This document shows, in pieces, positions 26,513-34,110 of a stretch of DNA of 64,000 nt. The first letter of the stretch is position 1; every line of letters begins with the position of its first letter. Origin of the DNA: JAJDXW01 sp965223775 (GTDB lineage Bacteria; Pseudomonadota; Gammaproteobacteria; HK1); NCBI GenBank assembly GCA_965223775.1, contig OZ245021.1, forward strand, positions 5,642,001 to 5,706,000, given 5' to 3'. The translations under genes and the position numbers were made by a program. The notes under the pieces are model-generated. The model saw nothing but the letters and a program-made list of their open reading frames with translations. It made no database searches and was not told the DNA's origin.

Positions 26513-27430
26513 CTATGCTGTCTCGCCCCGGCGCGGCAACACGGCAAGGGCGGTGTGAATCGTGAGCCGGTATCGGCCATCCTCGCGACCGGCGATCCGG
26601 CAAGAACCGACGCTCATGCCCCCGCGGCTCTTGGTCACCTCAACGTCGGCGACCATGGCGGCGCTGATGCGCGCCCGGACGTAGAACTTCGTCCCCACGG
26701 GGTCTTTCAGGCGTTCCAACGGGATAATCCCCCAATAGGGAACGTCTGCCGCAATGCCGTCGGCGCACTCCGCCTTGAGAATCAAGGCCCAGATGGTGGG
26801 GTCGCTCATCTGCTCCTCCAACGTGGCCTGCTCCTCGGCGCTCATCCGTCTTAGGCCTTCTGGCGACGACTTCGCAGGGAGTAGCTTGATGCATCGCTCT
26901 ACGGGGTTGCCGTTCCGGTCACCCTCGGGATAGTTCGACCAGATCGCCTGTCCCAACGAGGACATTAACTCTTCGTACAGCGTCAGCGTGGTAGAGGTCC
27001 ACACGCCAGGTGTTTGGGCATAGCCGCTCGGAATGATGCGTTTCCGTCCGTCCGACTTCCCGGCGCCGGCGCCATAACGGACCTGGGAGGGATTGCACTC
27101 GCCATCCAATATGTCGATCACGTGCTTGAGATCGCGACCCCACAGTTTCCTGAGCAGGCGGTCAAGTGGCGGCACGTCGCTGATCAACGCGTCCAGGCTA
27201 TGCCCGAGCTTGAGATCGCGCTCGGGACCCCGGCTCAGTATGTTGAGGACCTTGAACGCGAGTTCGAAGCTCTCTCCCACGAGTCGGGCTTCGAGTGGCG
27301 GATGTGTCGTGTTCTCGGCTGCGGTCCGCGCCGCCCAGCTCATCGAGAAATACTCGTACAGGACGGTGCGCGCCCAAATCGTCCACGGGCGGAACCGCAG
27401 GACGAGTCGGTTGGTCGGGGGTGTCATCAT
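26513..27430 (-). CDS. Unrecognised protein with a weak HEPN-like segment
   Basis: 305 residues, with a GAGGA site upstream of the ATG. I do not recognise the whole protein. Residues 54-80 (ESFELAFKVLNIL then GHSLDALI) resemble the helix and GH-x-L loop found in some HEPN and AbiV-like proteins, but the catalytic Rx4-6H motif is not evident, so this is a weak hint. The C-terminal part is a mixed alpha/beta region with a PYWGIIPLERL block. Lower GC than the tra genes. It lies on the opposite strand to the FRG gene and converges on the traI remnant, so it may belong to the same defence cargo. Confidence 0.65.
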   Translation of the reverse strand: MMTPPTNRLVLRFRPWTIWARTVLYEYFSMSWAARTAAENTTHPPLEARLVGESFELAFKVLNILSRGPERDLKLGHSLDALISDVPPLDRLLRKLWGRDLKHVIDILDGECNPSQVRYGAGAGKSDGRKRIIPSGYAQTPGVWTSTTLTLYEELMSSLGQAIWSNYPEGDRNGNPVERCIKLLPAKSSPEGLRRMSAEEQATLEEQMSDPTIWALILKAECADGIAADVPYWGIIPLERLKDPVGTKFYVRARISAAMVADVEVTKSRGGMSVGSCRIAGREDGRYRLTIHTALAVLPRRGETA

Positions 27431-27796
27431 CGTGATGTCCTCGCTTATGTGTCGCGAGAGTCGGCAGCGCGCAGCTCTTGCCGTCCCATCTGATCTCTGG
27501 GGTAGTGTTCCTTTCTTGCGGCATGCCGTTTGCTCAACTGTGCAGAGGGCGATGCTCGCATCCTGCGGGGTGGGTCGCCAGGGCCGCGAGGGGCGCCGGC
27601 GTGGTCGAAACGGCGTCGCGGGCGACCGCGGTTGGACGGATTCCGGTCGGCCGCGGTCGTCGGATCTGCCTCGAAAGCCCGTCCGGGGAAGGCTGCGCGG
27701 GCCTTCCGGCCCGGCGCGAGTGCAACGTCGAGGCGCAGGGTTCGGTTCGAACGGGCTGTCCGGTGGCGCGGAATTTCGGCCAGGGGAGGCGATCCG
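27431..27796 (-). other. Gap with only a doubtful small frame
   Basis: 366 bases. An 88-residue minus-strand frame (27534-27800) begins with an ATG overlapping the stop of the ribbon-helix-helix gene (ATGA). Its product is Arg/Pro/Thr-rich and looks like chance translation of GC-rich DNA. No other structure is evident. Confidence 0.4.
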
Positions 27797-28105
27797 TCAT
27801 CCGCTTTCGTCTGTTTCCGGCGGCAGTTCCGGGGCGACCCGGGAGATGTTGCGCGCGATTGCTTCGATCTCATCGCCGCGCCCGGCGGCCGCCATGTCGC
27901 GCGCCATGGCCTGGGCGGTGAACATCGCGGAGCGCAGCAAGTAGATCTCGGCCCGGGTGCGGGGCCATTGGCGGCGGTCGAGCGCCTCCATGGCGAGCTC
28001 GACGAGGAGCTGATTGGCCGAGACGTCGCGTTCCTCGGCGGCCTTTTCGATGCCCTCCCACTGCTCGGGGGTGAGGCGGATGTTCTTCTGGACGGTCTGG
28101 ACCAT
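27797..28105 (-). CDS. Ribbon-helix-helix DNA-binding protein
   Basis: 102 residues from the ATG at 28105; a longer frame to 28234 would read through the operator repeats and is rejected. The first 45 residues match a CopG/Arc-type ribbon-helix-helix: a beta strand VQKNIRLTPEQWEGIE, a helix AEERDVSANQLLVELAMEAL. The rest is helical. Such proteins act as plasmid copy, toxin-antitoxin or relaxosome regulators (TraY-like). Three copies of a palindrome lie 81-246 bases upstream and are the likely binding sites. It could therefore be self-repressing, or could be an oriT accessory factor. Confidence 0.78.
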   Translation of the reverse strand: MVQTVQKNIRLTPEQWEGIEKAAEERDVSANQLLVELAMEALDRRQWPRTRAEIYLLRSAMFTAQAMARDMAAAGRGDEIEAIARNISRVAPELPPETDESG

Positions 28106-28185
28106 GTTCGTTTCTTCGCGTGTGTGACCCGTGCCGGGACGGGAATCGGTATAGAATCGCGGGCGAATGGCGGCGCCTGCAAGGC

Positions 28186-28351
28186 TACCAGTTTGGTACC
28201 TGTCATAGCGGTGCGCACGCGTGTCCGCCACCAATTTGGTATCTCTGCCCGGAGGGCGTGTTACACGGCGAACACGCTTTGGGATGCGGCGCCGATAAAC
28301 CGCGCGATATCAATACGTTGGGTCTCGATTCGGGGAGCTACCAGATTGGTA
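28186..28351. repeat. Three copies of a TACCA-N3-TGGTA palindrome
   Basis: Copies are at 28186-28198 (TACCAGTTTGGTA), 28229-28241 (CACCAATTTGGTA, one mismatch) and 28339-28351 (TACCAGATTGGTA). The second and third continue with TCTCTG, so they share about 18 bases in one orientation; the first continues CCTGT. Start-to-start distances are 43 and 110. They stand out from GC-rich surroundings and sit directly upstream of the ribbon-helix-helix gene, as expected for operators or for an origin of transfer. Confidence 0.75.
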
Positions 28352-28439
28352 TCTCTGTTTCCGGCACGACAGGCGGCGACAGGGGTGCGCAGAATCATGC
28401 CCAAGGGCATCGTAGGCGACGCATATGCAGCCCCGCGCG

Positions 28440-29110
28440 CCCTGCATCACCGATGCGTCGGGTGTGAGACCCAAGGCCGCCCCGGGCGGTCAGGACGGCC
28501 GAACCTGCGGTATGAGCGATGGGGGAATCGACGCCGGCGAAGCCGGCGCAGCGGAGCCGCCACGGCGATTGAGTGGCGGTCGATGCGGACGGAGCCGCAG
28601 GCAGTCGTGCGCAGCACGCTGCCGGAGGCGGAGGCGGCGGTGGCCGCACCGGTGCGGGCACCGGTGCACGGCGCGGTGCGGAGCGAAGTGCGGTCGCGCT
28701 CCGCAGGAGCGCCCGCACGAGTGCAGCGAGCACTGCGGCGGGCGGTGCCGAGCCCGGTGCGCGGCGAAGCCGGCACCGGCGACGCACGGAGTGCCCCGGG
28801 CCGAGCGCGAGGCGATGCCCACAGCCGGCGCAGCCGGCCAGGGCGAGCGAGGCGAGGTCTGCGACGAGCGCTGCGCGAAGCGCCGGCGCGAGGAGGACGC
28901 GGCGGTAGTCCCAACGAGGTAGTCGAACGCTGCGCGACGGCGGCGGACCGGCACGCGGCGGAGAGCGTCAGCGAGCCGCCGGGCAAGCGGAGCGCGCAGT
29001 GAGCGAAGCGAACGGAGGCGCGAGGGATACCCGCCCGAAGGGTCGAGACCGCGTAGCGGGCTCGGCAGGGTAGCCCGGTCGCGAAGCGACGCGCCCAGCC
29101 TCATCGTAGT
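28440..29110. other. Gene-poor hairpin-rich GC tract
   Basis: About 670 bases filled with short nested palindromes such as GCGGAGC and GCTCCGC, and repeated GCGAAGC cores that can form very stable mini-hairpins. Frames in all directions translate to low-complexity Arg, Ala and Gly, so no gene is called. It grades into the dispersed repeat at 28983-29103. Between 29110 and 29300 a short minus-strand hydrophobic frame (MAVVMVMVILPIAVTPML) exists but lacks a ribosome-binding site. Confidence 0.55.
28983..29103. repeat. Dispersed repeat family A, copy 1
   Basis: About 120 bases nearly identical to 30755-30874, beginning GCAAGCGGAGCGCGCAG and ending with TCGCGAAGCGACGCGCCC before AACCTC/AGCCTC. 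It contains two potential hairpins, including the GGTCGCGAAGCGACG mini-hairpin. A shorter relative is at about 35108-35175. Confidence 0.8.
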
Positions 29111-29432
29111 GTCAGGCGAAACTGCATCGAGCATCGGCACCATCGGCTGCATCACGGGCTGCCCCGTCGTCGTCAGCATCGGAGTCACGGCGATCGGCAA
29201 AATCACCATCACCATCACGACCGCCATCACCGACAACGTTGCCGGCGCGCGCCGCACGTTGTTGTCGAGCACGGCGAGGCGGTGAAGGCGGTCGTGCTGC
29301 CGCTGGTGAAGTAGCAGGTGTGCGAGCCGGTGCGGAGGAAGAGCGGCGGAGCCGCCGCGGAGCGCGGCGCGCGCTGCGCGACGCGCGAAGCGAAGGCGGG
29401 CCGTGCGGTGGCGGCGGCGTTCGGGTCCGACC

Positions 29433-29469
29433 AAAGAAAAAGGGCCGCGCCGCCGAAGCGACGCGGCCC
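29433..29469 (-). terminator. Rho-independent terminator after the DUF2493 gene
   Basis: On the minus strand, an 8-bp stem (29462-29469 with 29442-29449, CGCGGCCC-type) is followed by a T-rich tail (complement of AAAGAAAAA at 29433-29441). It begins 17 bases past the stop of the gene at 29486-30403. Confidence 0.8.
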
Positions 29470-29485
29470 GTGGTGGCGATGCGGC

Positions 29486-30403
29486 TCAGGCGGCGACGCG
29501 CTGCACCGGGATGCCGAGCGCAACGGCCTTGTCGACGAGGTTGTCGGTGATGCCGGAGCCTGGGAACGCGATGACGCCCTTCGGCAGGAGGTTCAGCAGC
29601 TCGTCGTTGCGCCGGAACGGTGCGGCCCGCCCGTGTGCGTTCCAGTCCGGCTTGCACACCACCTGGTGCACCCCGTTGCGTTCGGCCCACTGTGCGGCGA
29701 TGCGCTCGACGCCGGGTCCGCCGCCGTGCACGAGCACCATGTCGTCGTACTTCGCCTTCGCCTTGTCGAGGCGCGCGATGACGGCGCCTGCGTCGGTGAC
29801 GTTCTTGCCGCCCGCGATGGCGACCAGCGTTCCCTGGGGCAGGTGCGCGCGCATCTCGCGGTCCTTCCTCGCCCGCATGAAGTCGCGTGCGTCGATGGCC
29901 GCCGAGGTGAGCTTGCCGGTCTGCGAGACGTTGGAGCCGCGGCGCGGGCGCCAGGTGTCGCCGGTTTCTGCGCGGTAGGCGTCGGCTGCGAGGTCGCGCA
30001 TCCTCTCGAACGCGTCGCGCCGGTCGCCGAAGTTCTGCGCGCGGTCCGTCACCAGCTCCAGCTCGCGGGACTTGATTTCGGTGCCGTCCTGCGAGGTCTG
30101 GAGGTCGCGCAGCTCCGGGCTCAGCCTGTCGACGCAGCGGTCGAGCCTGCGCACCTGGGCGTCGAAGGTGTTCACGAACCCCCAGAGCAGGCTCTCGCGT
30201 TCGTCGGCGAGCTGGAAGCCGTCCGGTGCGACGCCTTCCGCGATGATGCGGAACGCTTCGCTCACCGCGTCCATCGCGTCGTCTGCGTCCCAGACCTCGC
30301 GGGGGTCGAACTCGTCGCGTTCCGGCGTGGCGCCGTAGAGCTGCGCGTTCTCGCAAACCGTCGCGGTGACTGACTGAGCCTGAGTGTTGTCGATATCGAA
30401 CAT
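29486..30403 (-). CDS. DUF2493 (YspA-related SLOG) domain protein
   Basis: 305 residues from the ATG at 30403, which has an AGGAGAACG site; upstream in-frame codons run into intergenic repeats. The C-terminal 130 residues are a DUF2493 domain: LVAIAGGKNVTDAGAVIARLD, then VLVHGGGPGVERIAAQWAERNG, PDWNAHGRAAPFRRNDELL and VIAFPGSGITDNLV, the expected Rossmann-like SLOG pattern with a glycine loop. SLOG proteins are predicted to bind or process nucleotide derivatives. The N-terminal half is helical and acidic and unrecognised. Its own terminator follows. Confidence 0.88.
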   Translation of the reverse strand: MFDIDNTQAQSVTATVCENAQLYGATPERDEFDPREVWDADDAMDAVSEAFRIIAEGVAPDGFQLADERESLLWGFVNTFDAQVRRLDRCVDRLSPELRDLQTSQDGTEIKSRELELVTDRAQNFGDRRDAFERMRDLAADAYRAETGDTWRPRRGSNVSQTGKLTSAAIDARDFMRARKDREMRAHLPQGTLVAIAGGKNVTDAGAVIARLDKAKAKYDDMVLVHGGGPGVERIAAQWAERNGVHQVVCKPDWNAHGRAAPFRRNDELLNLLPKGVIAFPGSGITDNLVDKAVALGIPVQRVAA

Positions 30404-30630
30404 GACGTTCTCCTGATGCAAGAGTGAGAGCTGAGCCTTGCGGCCCTGATGCGCCGGACCCTTCCGACGTGTGCCTATTGGTTCACGCGCGCGCAGGGGA
30501 GCCACCGGGGCCGCAGGGCATGACCCGATGTGGTGCGCGAGTGGTGCGGGCGCAGGGAGCGAAGCGAGCGAGCCACGGTCGCGTGCCGCATCGGGTCTAG
30601 GCGCGCCAGCGCCGTTGCCCTGCGAGTCCC

Positions 30631-30697
30631 GGCCGGAACGGAGCGTCAGCGGAGTGGAGGACCCCGAAGGGGTTGGCGCAGTGAGCACGTGTGGGAC
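30631..30697. repeat. Dispersed repeat family B, copy 1
   Basis: Shares GGAGGACCCCG, then AGGGGTTG, then ACGTGTG-AC blocks in the same order and spacing with 32197-32252. It includes a CCCCGAAGGGG hairpin. Both copies lie upstream of small minus-strand cassette genes. Confidence 0.7.
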
Positions 30698-30754
30698 AAT
30701 GGGCATACGTCGGGAGGAGTACCCCTATCCCCATTGACGGACCTGCCTTTCTTG

Positions 30755-30874
30755 GCAAGCGGAGCGCGCAGCGAGCGTGCGAGCGGAGGCGCGAGGGATA
30801 CCCGCCCGCAGGGTCGAGACCGCTTTAGCGGGCTCGGCAGGGTAGCCCGGTCGCGAAGCGACGCGCCCAACCTC
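30755..30874. repeat. Dispersed repeat family A, copy 2
   Basis: Near-identical partner of 28983-29103 in the same orientation; the two copies bracket the DUF2493 gene and its terminator. Differences are a few substitutions and small indels in the loops (for example CCGAAGGG against CCGCAGGG). Confidence 0.8.
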
Positions 30875-30931
30875 TTCGTTGAATGCGGCTCCGAAGTTCG
30901 CGAGTGGAAACGAAACCCCATCCCAGCGCCC

Positions 30932-31696
30932 TTACGCGTAGAACGGATGGGTATCGACGAGACGTTGCGTCACCTCGCGGATGCGGTGTCGCTGGTGCAC
31001 ACGGTGCGGTCCTCGGGGGTCTTCGTCGAGGTGGATGAGGAAAATCCGCTGACCCGGGTTGAGGATGTCGTCGTGTGCGTAGACGTCGCCGACGTGGTCG
31101 CCGTCCTGGTAGATGCGCGATTCGTGCGGTGCGATGCGCTTGAAGGCGATGCGGCTCATGGTGCGCTCCTCGCTGCGTGGCGGCGGTGCGGTAGGGGACT
31201 GTCTCGGTCGCGTTCGCGCTCGGCCCGGGCTTGGTGGTCGGGGGGCGAGGAGGACGATGCGGCAGCCGGTGGCGGCGACCGGGGCGAGGACGGGCGCGAT
31301 GGCGTGGTGGACGTCGGGCCAGGCGAGTCCGCCGAGGCCGCAGCCGAGCTTCGGGATGGCGACCGACGCGACGCGGTGTTCGCGCAGCGCCTCGGCGAAG
31401 GCGCGCACGGAGCGCTCGATGTCGTCGAGCCGCGCGGGGTCGTGCCAGTGGCGCTTGGTGGGCAGGGCGACGAGGAAGCGCGGGCAGGCGCCGGCGCCGA
31501 GGTCGTCGACATGCACGGCGCCGGGGCGAAGGTCGCCGGCGCGACACGCGCGGCGGTACGAGGCGAAGTGCGCGGGGTAGCGGCGCTTGAAGGCGAGCGC
31601 GAGGCCGCGGCCCATGACGCCGACGCAGTTGACGGGGTTGACGAGGGCCTCGCAGCCGGTGGCGAAGAGGTCGGCGTCGCGGTAGACGATGGGCAT
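30932..31696 (-). CDS. Macrodomain protein with fused or overlapping C-terminal module
   Basis: 254 residues. Residues 1-150 form a macrodomain of the ADP-ribose-binding type (ALVNPVNCVGVMGRGLA, then SVAIPKLGCGLGGLAWPDV). Relatives bind or hydrolyse ADP-ribose and reverse ADP-ribosylation. After a Pro/Arg linker, the same frame continues into a 75-residue module beginning MSRIAFKRIAPHESRIYQDG. That Met (31159) has a strong GAGGAGCGCACC site before it, so the module may also be made separately. I do not recognise the module. The fusion may be real or due to a lost stop. Confidence 0.85.
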   Translation of the reverse strand: MPIVYRDADLFATGCEALVNPVNCVGVMGRGLALAFKRRYPAHFASYRRACRAGDLRPGAVHVDDLGAGACPRFLVALPTKRHWHDPARLDDIERSVRAFAEALREHRVASVAIPKLGCGLGGLAWPDVHHAIAPVLAPVAATGCRIVLLAPRPPSPGRARTRPRQSPTAPPPRSEERTMSRIAFKRIAPHESRIYQDGDHVGDVYAHDDILNPGQRIFLIHLDEDPRGPHRVHQRHRIREVTQRLVDTHPFYA

Positions 31697-31813
31697 GGCG
31701 CGCTCCTGGTCGCGGACGGGGAGGACGTTCGTGGGGGCGGGGACGCAGGGCCGACACCCTCGCTCTGCGCACGGCCGCTCGCCCCTTCGCCGCTCGAGCC
31801 CTCGCTCTTCGCC

Positions 31814-32116
31814 TCAGCCGGAGAGGCGCCGTGCGGCCCAGGCCGCGGCGCGCGCGAGCACCTCGCCGTGGCAGGGCAGCGGCGCGCAGTGGCAGGCGAG
31901 GCGCTTGCCGTGGAGGGCCGCGAGCTCGTCGAGCGAGACCTCGCCGGCGCGGATGCGCCGCCAGAGCTCGGCGCGGTAGAGGGCGATGACCTCGTCGCGG
32001 GTTCCATCGCGCCCGATGACGAATTCGTTCCCCCACCTGGTGCGGCGGTCGATGCGCACCGCGCCGTTCCTCACGGCGTCGGGTTCGTGCTTCAGATTGG
32101 CGATGGCGCGCGGCAT
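31814..32116 (-). CDS. DUF4326 family protein
   Basis: 100 residues from the ATG at 32116 (GGAGAGCACC upstream). The sequence follows the DUF4326 pattern: VRIDRRTRWGNEFVIGRDGTRDEVIALYRAEL, then LAALHGKRLACHCAPLPCHGEVL. The paired Cys-His (CHCAPLPCH) suggests a small metal site. The family is common in phages and plasmids and has no proven function. It belongs to the series of single-gene cassettes separated by repeats. Confidence 0.88.
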   Translation of the reverse strand: MPRAIANLKHEPDAVRNGAVRIDRRTRWGNEFVIGRDGTRDEVIALYRAELWRRIRAGEVSLDELAALHGKRLACHCAPLPCHGEVLARAAAWAARRLSG

Positions 32117-32196
32117 GGTGCTCTCCTTCGTTGTGGGAGCCCTTCGGCTACTGGGGCAGAAGTGGCGCGCGCCCGCAGTGCCGTCACCGCGCAAGC

Positions 32197-32252
32197 GGCC
32201 GGAGCGAAGCGGAGGACCCCGCAGGGGTTGACGGTGCGAGGACGTGTGACAC
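32197..32252. repeat. Dispersed repeat family B, copy 2
   Basis: Partner of 30631-30697: GGCCGGAGCG, then GGAGGACCCCGCAGGGGTTG, then GAGGACGTGTGAC. It lies upstream of the DUF4326 gene, as copy 1 lies upstream of the DUF2493 gene. Confidence 0.7.
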
Positions 32253-32326
32253 GCTGGCCCCGGTAGCGAGAAGGGCGTGAACGGTTGGGAGGGCACCCCT
32301 GCCCCGAGCGGGGGCCGTTGCGGCGT

Positions 32327-32869
32327 TCATGCCGCCTCCCCCGCCCCACGGTCCGCGGCGAGCCGGTTCATCGCGATGCACACGTCGCGCGGATGCACCG
32401 TCGCGAGGTTGAACACCGGGATGCCCGCGGTCATGGCGAGGCGGATGGCGAGGCCCGTGCCCCCGGTCGCACGCCCGCCCTCGGACCAGCAGATGACCGC
32501 GCGCACCGGCTCGCCGTTCGGGACGCCGCCGATGATGGCGACGTTGCGCGCGTGGAGCTTTCGCACCGCGGGGCTGCACCGCTCCCAGGCATCGTGATGG
32601 GCGGCGGCGAAGGGGTAGAGCTTGGCGAGCGCCCTGTCCCCGAACGACACGGTTCCGGGGCCGCGCCAGCCGTTGTAGCCGGGCCAGGGGAGGAACACGG
32701 TGCGCAAGACGGGCGAGCCCTCGGCGAACGCGCGGTCGGCCCCGTCGGCGCCGCCGGTGTGCAGGTGCCAGCCCTTCGACGCGAGATACCAGGCCATGCG
32801 GCGCATGACGGCGAGCACTGGCCCGGGCGTCTTCCGCGCACCGATGCCGGCGTAGATGAGTGGGGACAT
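32327..32869 (-). CDS. SLOG/DprA-like nucleotide-binding protein
   Basis: 180 residues from the ATG at 32869, preceded by AGGAGAGAG; an ATG at 32884 overlaps that site and is less likely. The protein opens IYAGIGARKTPGPVLAVMRRMAWYLASKGWHLHTGGADGADRAF, the Rossmann-like SLOG pattern with a GGADGAD loop, as in phage and plasmid relatives of DprA and lonely-guy enzymes. Later blocks VRAVICWSEGG and GIPVFNLA complete the fold. Likely ligand: a nucleotide or nucleotide derivative. Role unknown. Confidence 0.85.
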   Translation of the reverse strand: MSPLIYAGIGARKTPGPVLAVMRRMAWYLASKGWHLHTGGADGADRAFAEGSPVLRTVFLPWPGYNGWRGPGTVSFGDRALAKLYPFAAAHHDAWERCSPAVRKLHARNVAIIGGVPNGEPVRAVICWSEGGRATGGTGLAIRLAMTAGIPVFNLATVHPRDVCIAMNRLAADRGAGEAA

Positions 32870-32920
32870 CGACTCTCTCCTCATTCCCGATTCACCCCCT
32901 GGTCGGCTTCGCGCGCCCTC

Positions 32921-33889
32921 TCACCGGAGGAAGTGCCCTCGCATCCGGGCGCCGAGCGTGTCGGGACCGAGCGCGACCAGGTCGTCGTTGAAGTCGTCGC
33001 CCTCGGGCACGAGCACCAGGGCGGCGACGCCCGCCCGCGCGCAGCGCCGGGCGAGGCGTATCGCCGCCTGCTCGCCTTCGTCGTCGTTGTCGCGGGCGAT
33101 GACGAGCCGCGCGACGCCGGGCGGAGGCGCGAATGCGCCGAGGCTCCCGGCGGAGAGCGCGGCGGCGGCGGTGATCTCGGGCACCGCGGTGACGAGCGAG
33201 AGCACGGTCTCGATGCCCTCGCCGACGAGGAGCGAAGCGCCGTCGGCGGGGCGCCCGAAGCGCACGGCGAGGCCGTAGATGCGCCCGAGCGCCTTGCGAG
33301 GCGATGCGACGCCCGCCTTGGCGGGCGAGCGGGGGTCGAGCCAGGTGCGCTGCACGCCGGTGACGGCGCCGTCGTCGCCGGTCACGGCGGCGACCAGCGC
33401 CGGGAGGCGGCGCACGGACGAGCCTTCGCGGTAGCGAAGCTCGGGGTGGAAGCGCAGCGCCGCGAAGCGGCAGCGCGCGAGCCCCCGGGCGCGGAGGTAG
33501 CGCTCGGCGTGGGTGCCGTCGATGGCGCGGCAGCGTCGCCAGAGGCGGCGGGCCGCCTCGGTGGCGTCGTAGGAAGCGCCCTCGCCCGCGGCCGGCTCAG
33601 CCGGCAGAGCGAGGAAGGCGCGGGCCTCGTCGAGCGCCGCGCGCAGCGTCGGCGCGCCCAGGCGATGGCGGAGGACGTCGAGGAGGTCGCCGTGCTCGCC
33701 GGTCGCGGCGTCGGTCCACTTGCCCGGCGTGCCGGGGGGCCTGAGCCGGACGTAGAGCGAGCGCCCGCGGGCGCCGTCGAGGTCGCCCGCGACCCAGTAG
33801 CGGCCCTGGCGGCGGCCGTGGGGAAGATAGTGGCGGCACACCGCCTCGGCGCAGCGCCCGAGCGCGGCGGCGATGGCGGCCGCGTTCAC
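32921..33889 (-). CDS. Toprim-domain primase-like protein
   Basis: 322 residues from a GTG with GGAGG seven bases upstream; no in-frame ATG is near. The N-terminal part has WTDAATGEHGDLLDVLRHR, like the zinc-less primase-associated region of plasmid Toprim proteins. The C-terminal Toprim domain shows the Glu motif LLVGEGIETVLSLV and the Asp motif LVIARDNDDEGEQAA. Relatives occur with P4-type or plasmid primases; this one lacks a fused helicase. It may prime plasmid replication or the incoming strand after transfer. Confidence 0.88.
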   Translation of the reverse strand: MNAAAIAAALGRCAEAVCRHYLPHGRRQGRYWVAGDLDGARGRSLYVRLRPPGTPGKWTDAATGEHGDLLDVLRHRLGAPTLRAALDEARAFLALPAEPAAGEGASYDATEAARRLWRRCRAIDGTHAERYLRARGLARCRFAALRFHPELRYREGSSVRRLPALVAAVTGDDGAVTGVQRTWLDPRSPAKAGVASPRKALGRIYGLAVRFGRPADGASLLVGEGIETVLSLVTAVPEITAAAALSAGSLGAFAPPPGVARLVIARDNDDEGEQAAIRLARRCARAGVAALVLVPEGDDFNDDLVALGPDTLGARMRGHFLR

Positions 33890-34065
33890 GGCGCACCTCC
33901 GGTGGACGGGAAGAACGGTCTCGGCATGACGGGACTCCTCGGGCCTTGGCGGGAACGCCCCGATACCGGCCAAGCTCCGGCTCTCGTCGGCGCGGGAGGG
34001 CGAGCGGCCTGCGCGAAGCGCGGGCGCGATGCCCGAACGGGGAAGGACTCCAGACCGCCGGCAAA

Positions 34066-34096
34066 GGGGGGGAGCGGCGCCGATGCGCCGCCCCCC
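34066..34096 (-). terminator. Strong hairpin after the gene at 34111
   Basis: GCGGCGC at 34074-34080 pairs with GCGCCGC at 34085-34091 around a CGAT loop, and five G at 34068-34072 pair with five C at 34092-34096. On the minus strand it follows the stop at 34111 and is trailed by CTTTGC. The 33890-34065 stretch before it shows no gene. Confidence 0.7.
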
Positions 34097-34110
34097 TGCC
34101 GGTTCCCGTG

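Larger units (their letters stand above)
30404..30931 (-). other. Repeat-filled intergenic region
   Basis: 528 bases between the macrodomain gene and the DUF2493 start. It holds family B repeat (30631-30697), family A repeat (30755-30874) and more GCGAAGC mini-hairpins (for example 30556-30566). No coding frame looks real. It presumably contains the DUF2493 promoter, but no clear -35/-10 pair stands out. Confidence 0.6.

Noticed and set aside
27534..27800. 88-codon minus-strand frame with an ATGA overlap to the ribbon-helix-helix gene
   Set aside because: Overlap is suggestive, but the product is Arg/Pro/Thr-rich without order, typical of chance frames here.
28186..28351. CRISPR array
   Set aside because: Only three short palindromes with unequal spacing, 43 and 110 bases; no repeat-spacer pattern and no cas genes.
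28425..28922. 165-codon Cys/Arg-rich plus-strand frame
   Set aside because: It is translation of nested palindromes. The repeating CGAR and RCRA patterns follow from the hairpins, not from a protein fold.
29199..29230. CATCAC repeat resembling a histidine-rich tail
   Set aside because: It lies outside any credible gene. In the plus-strand frame it reads Ile-Thr repeats, and on the other strand Val-Met, so no meaning is assigned.
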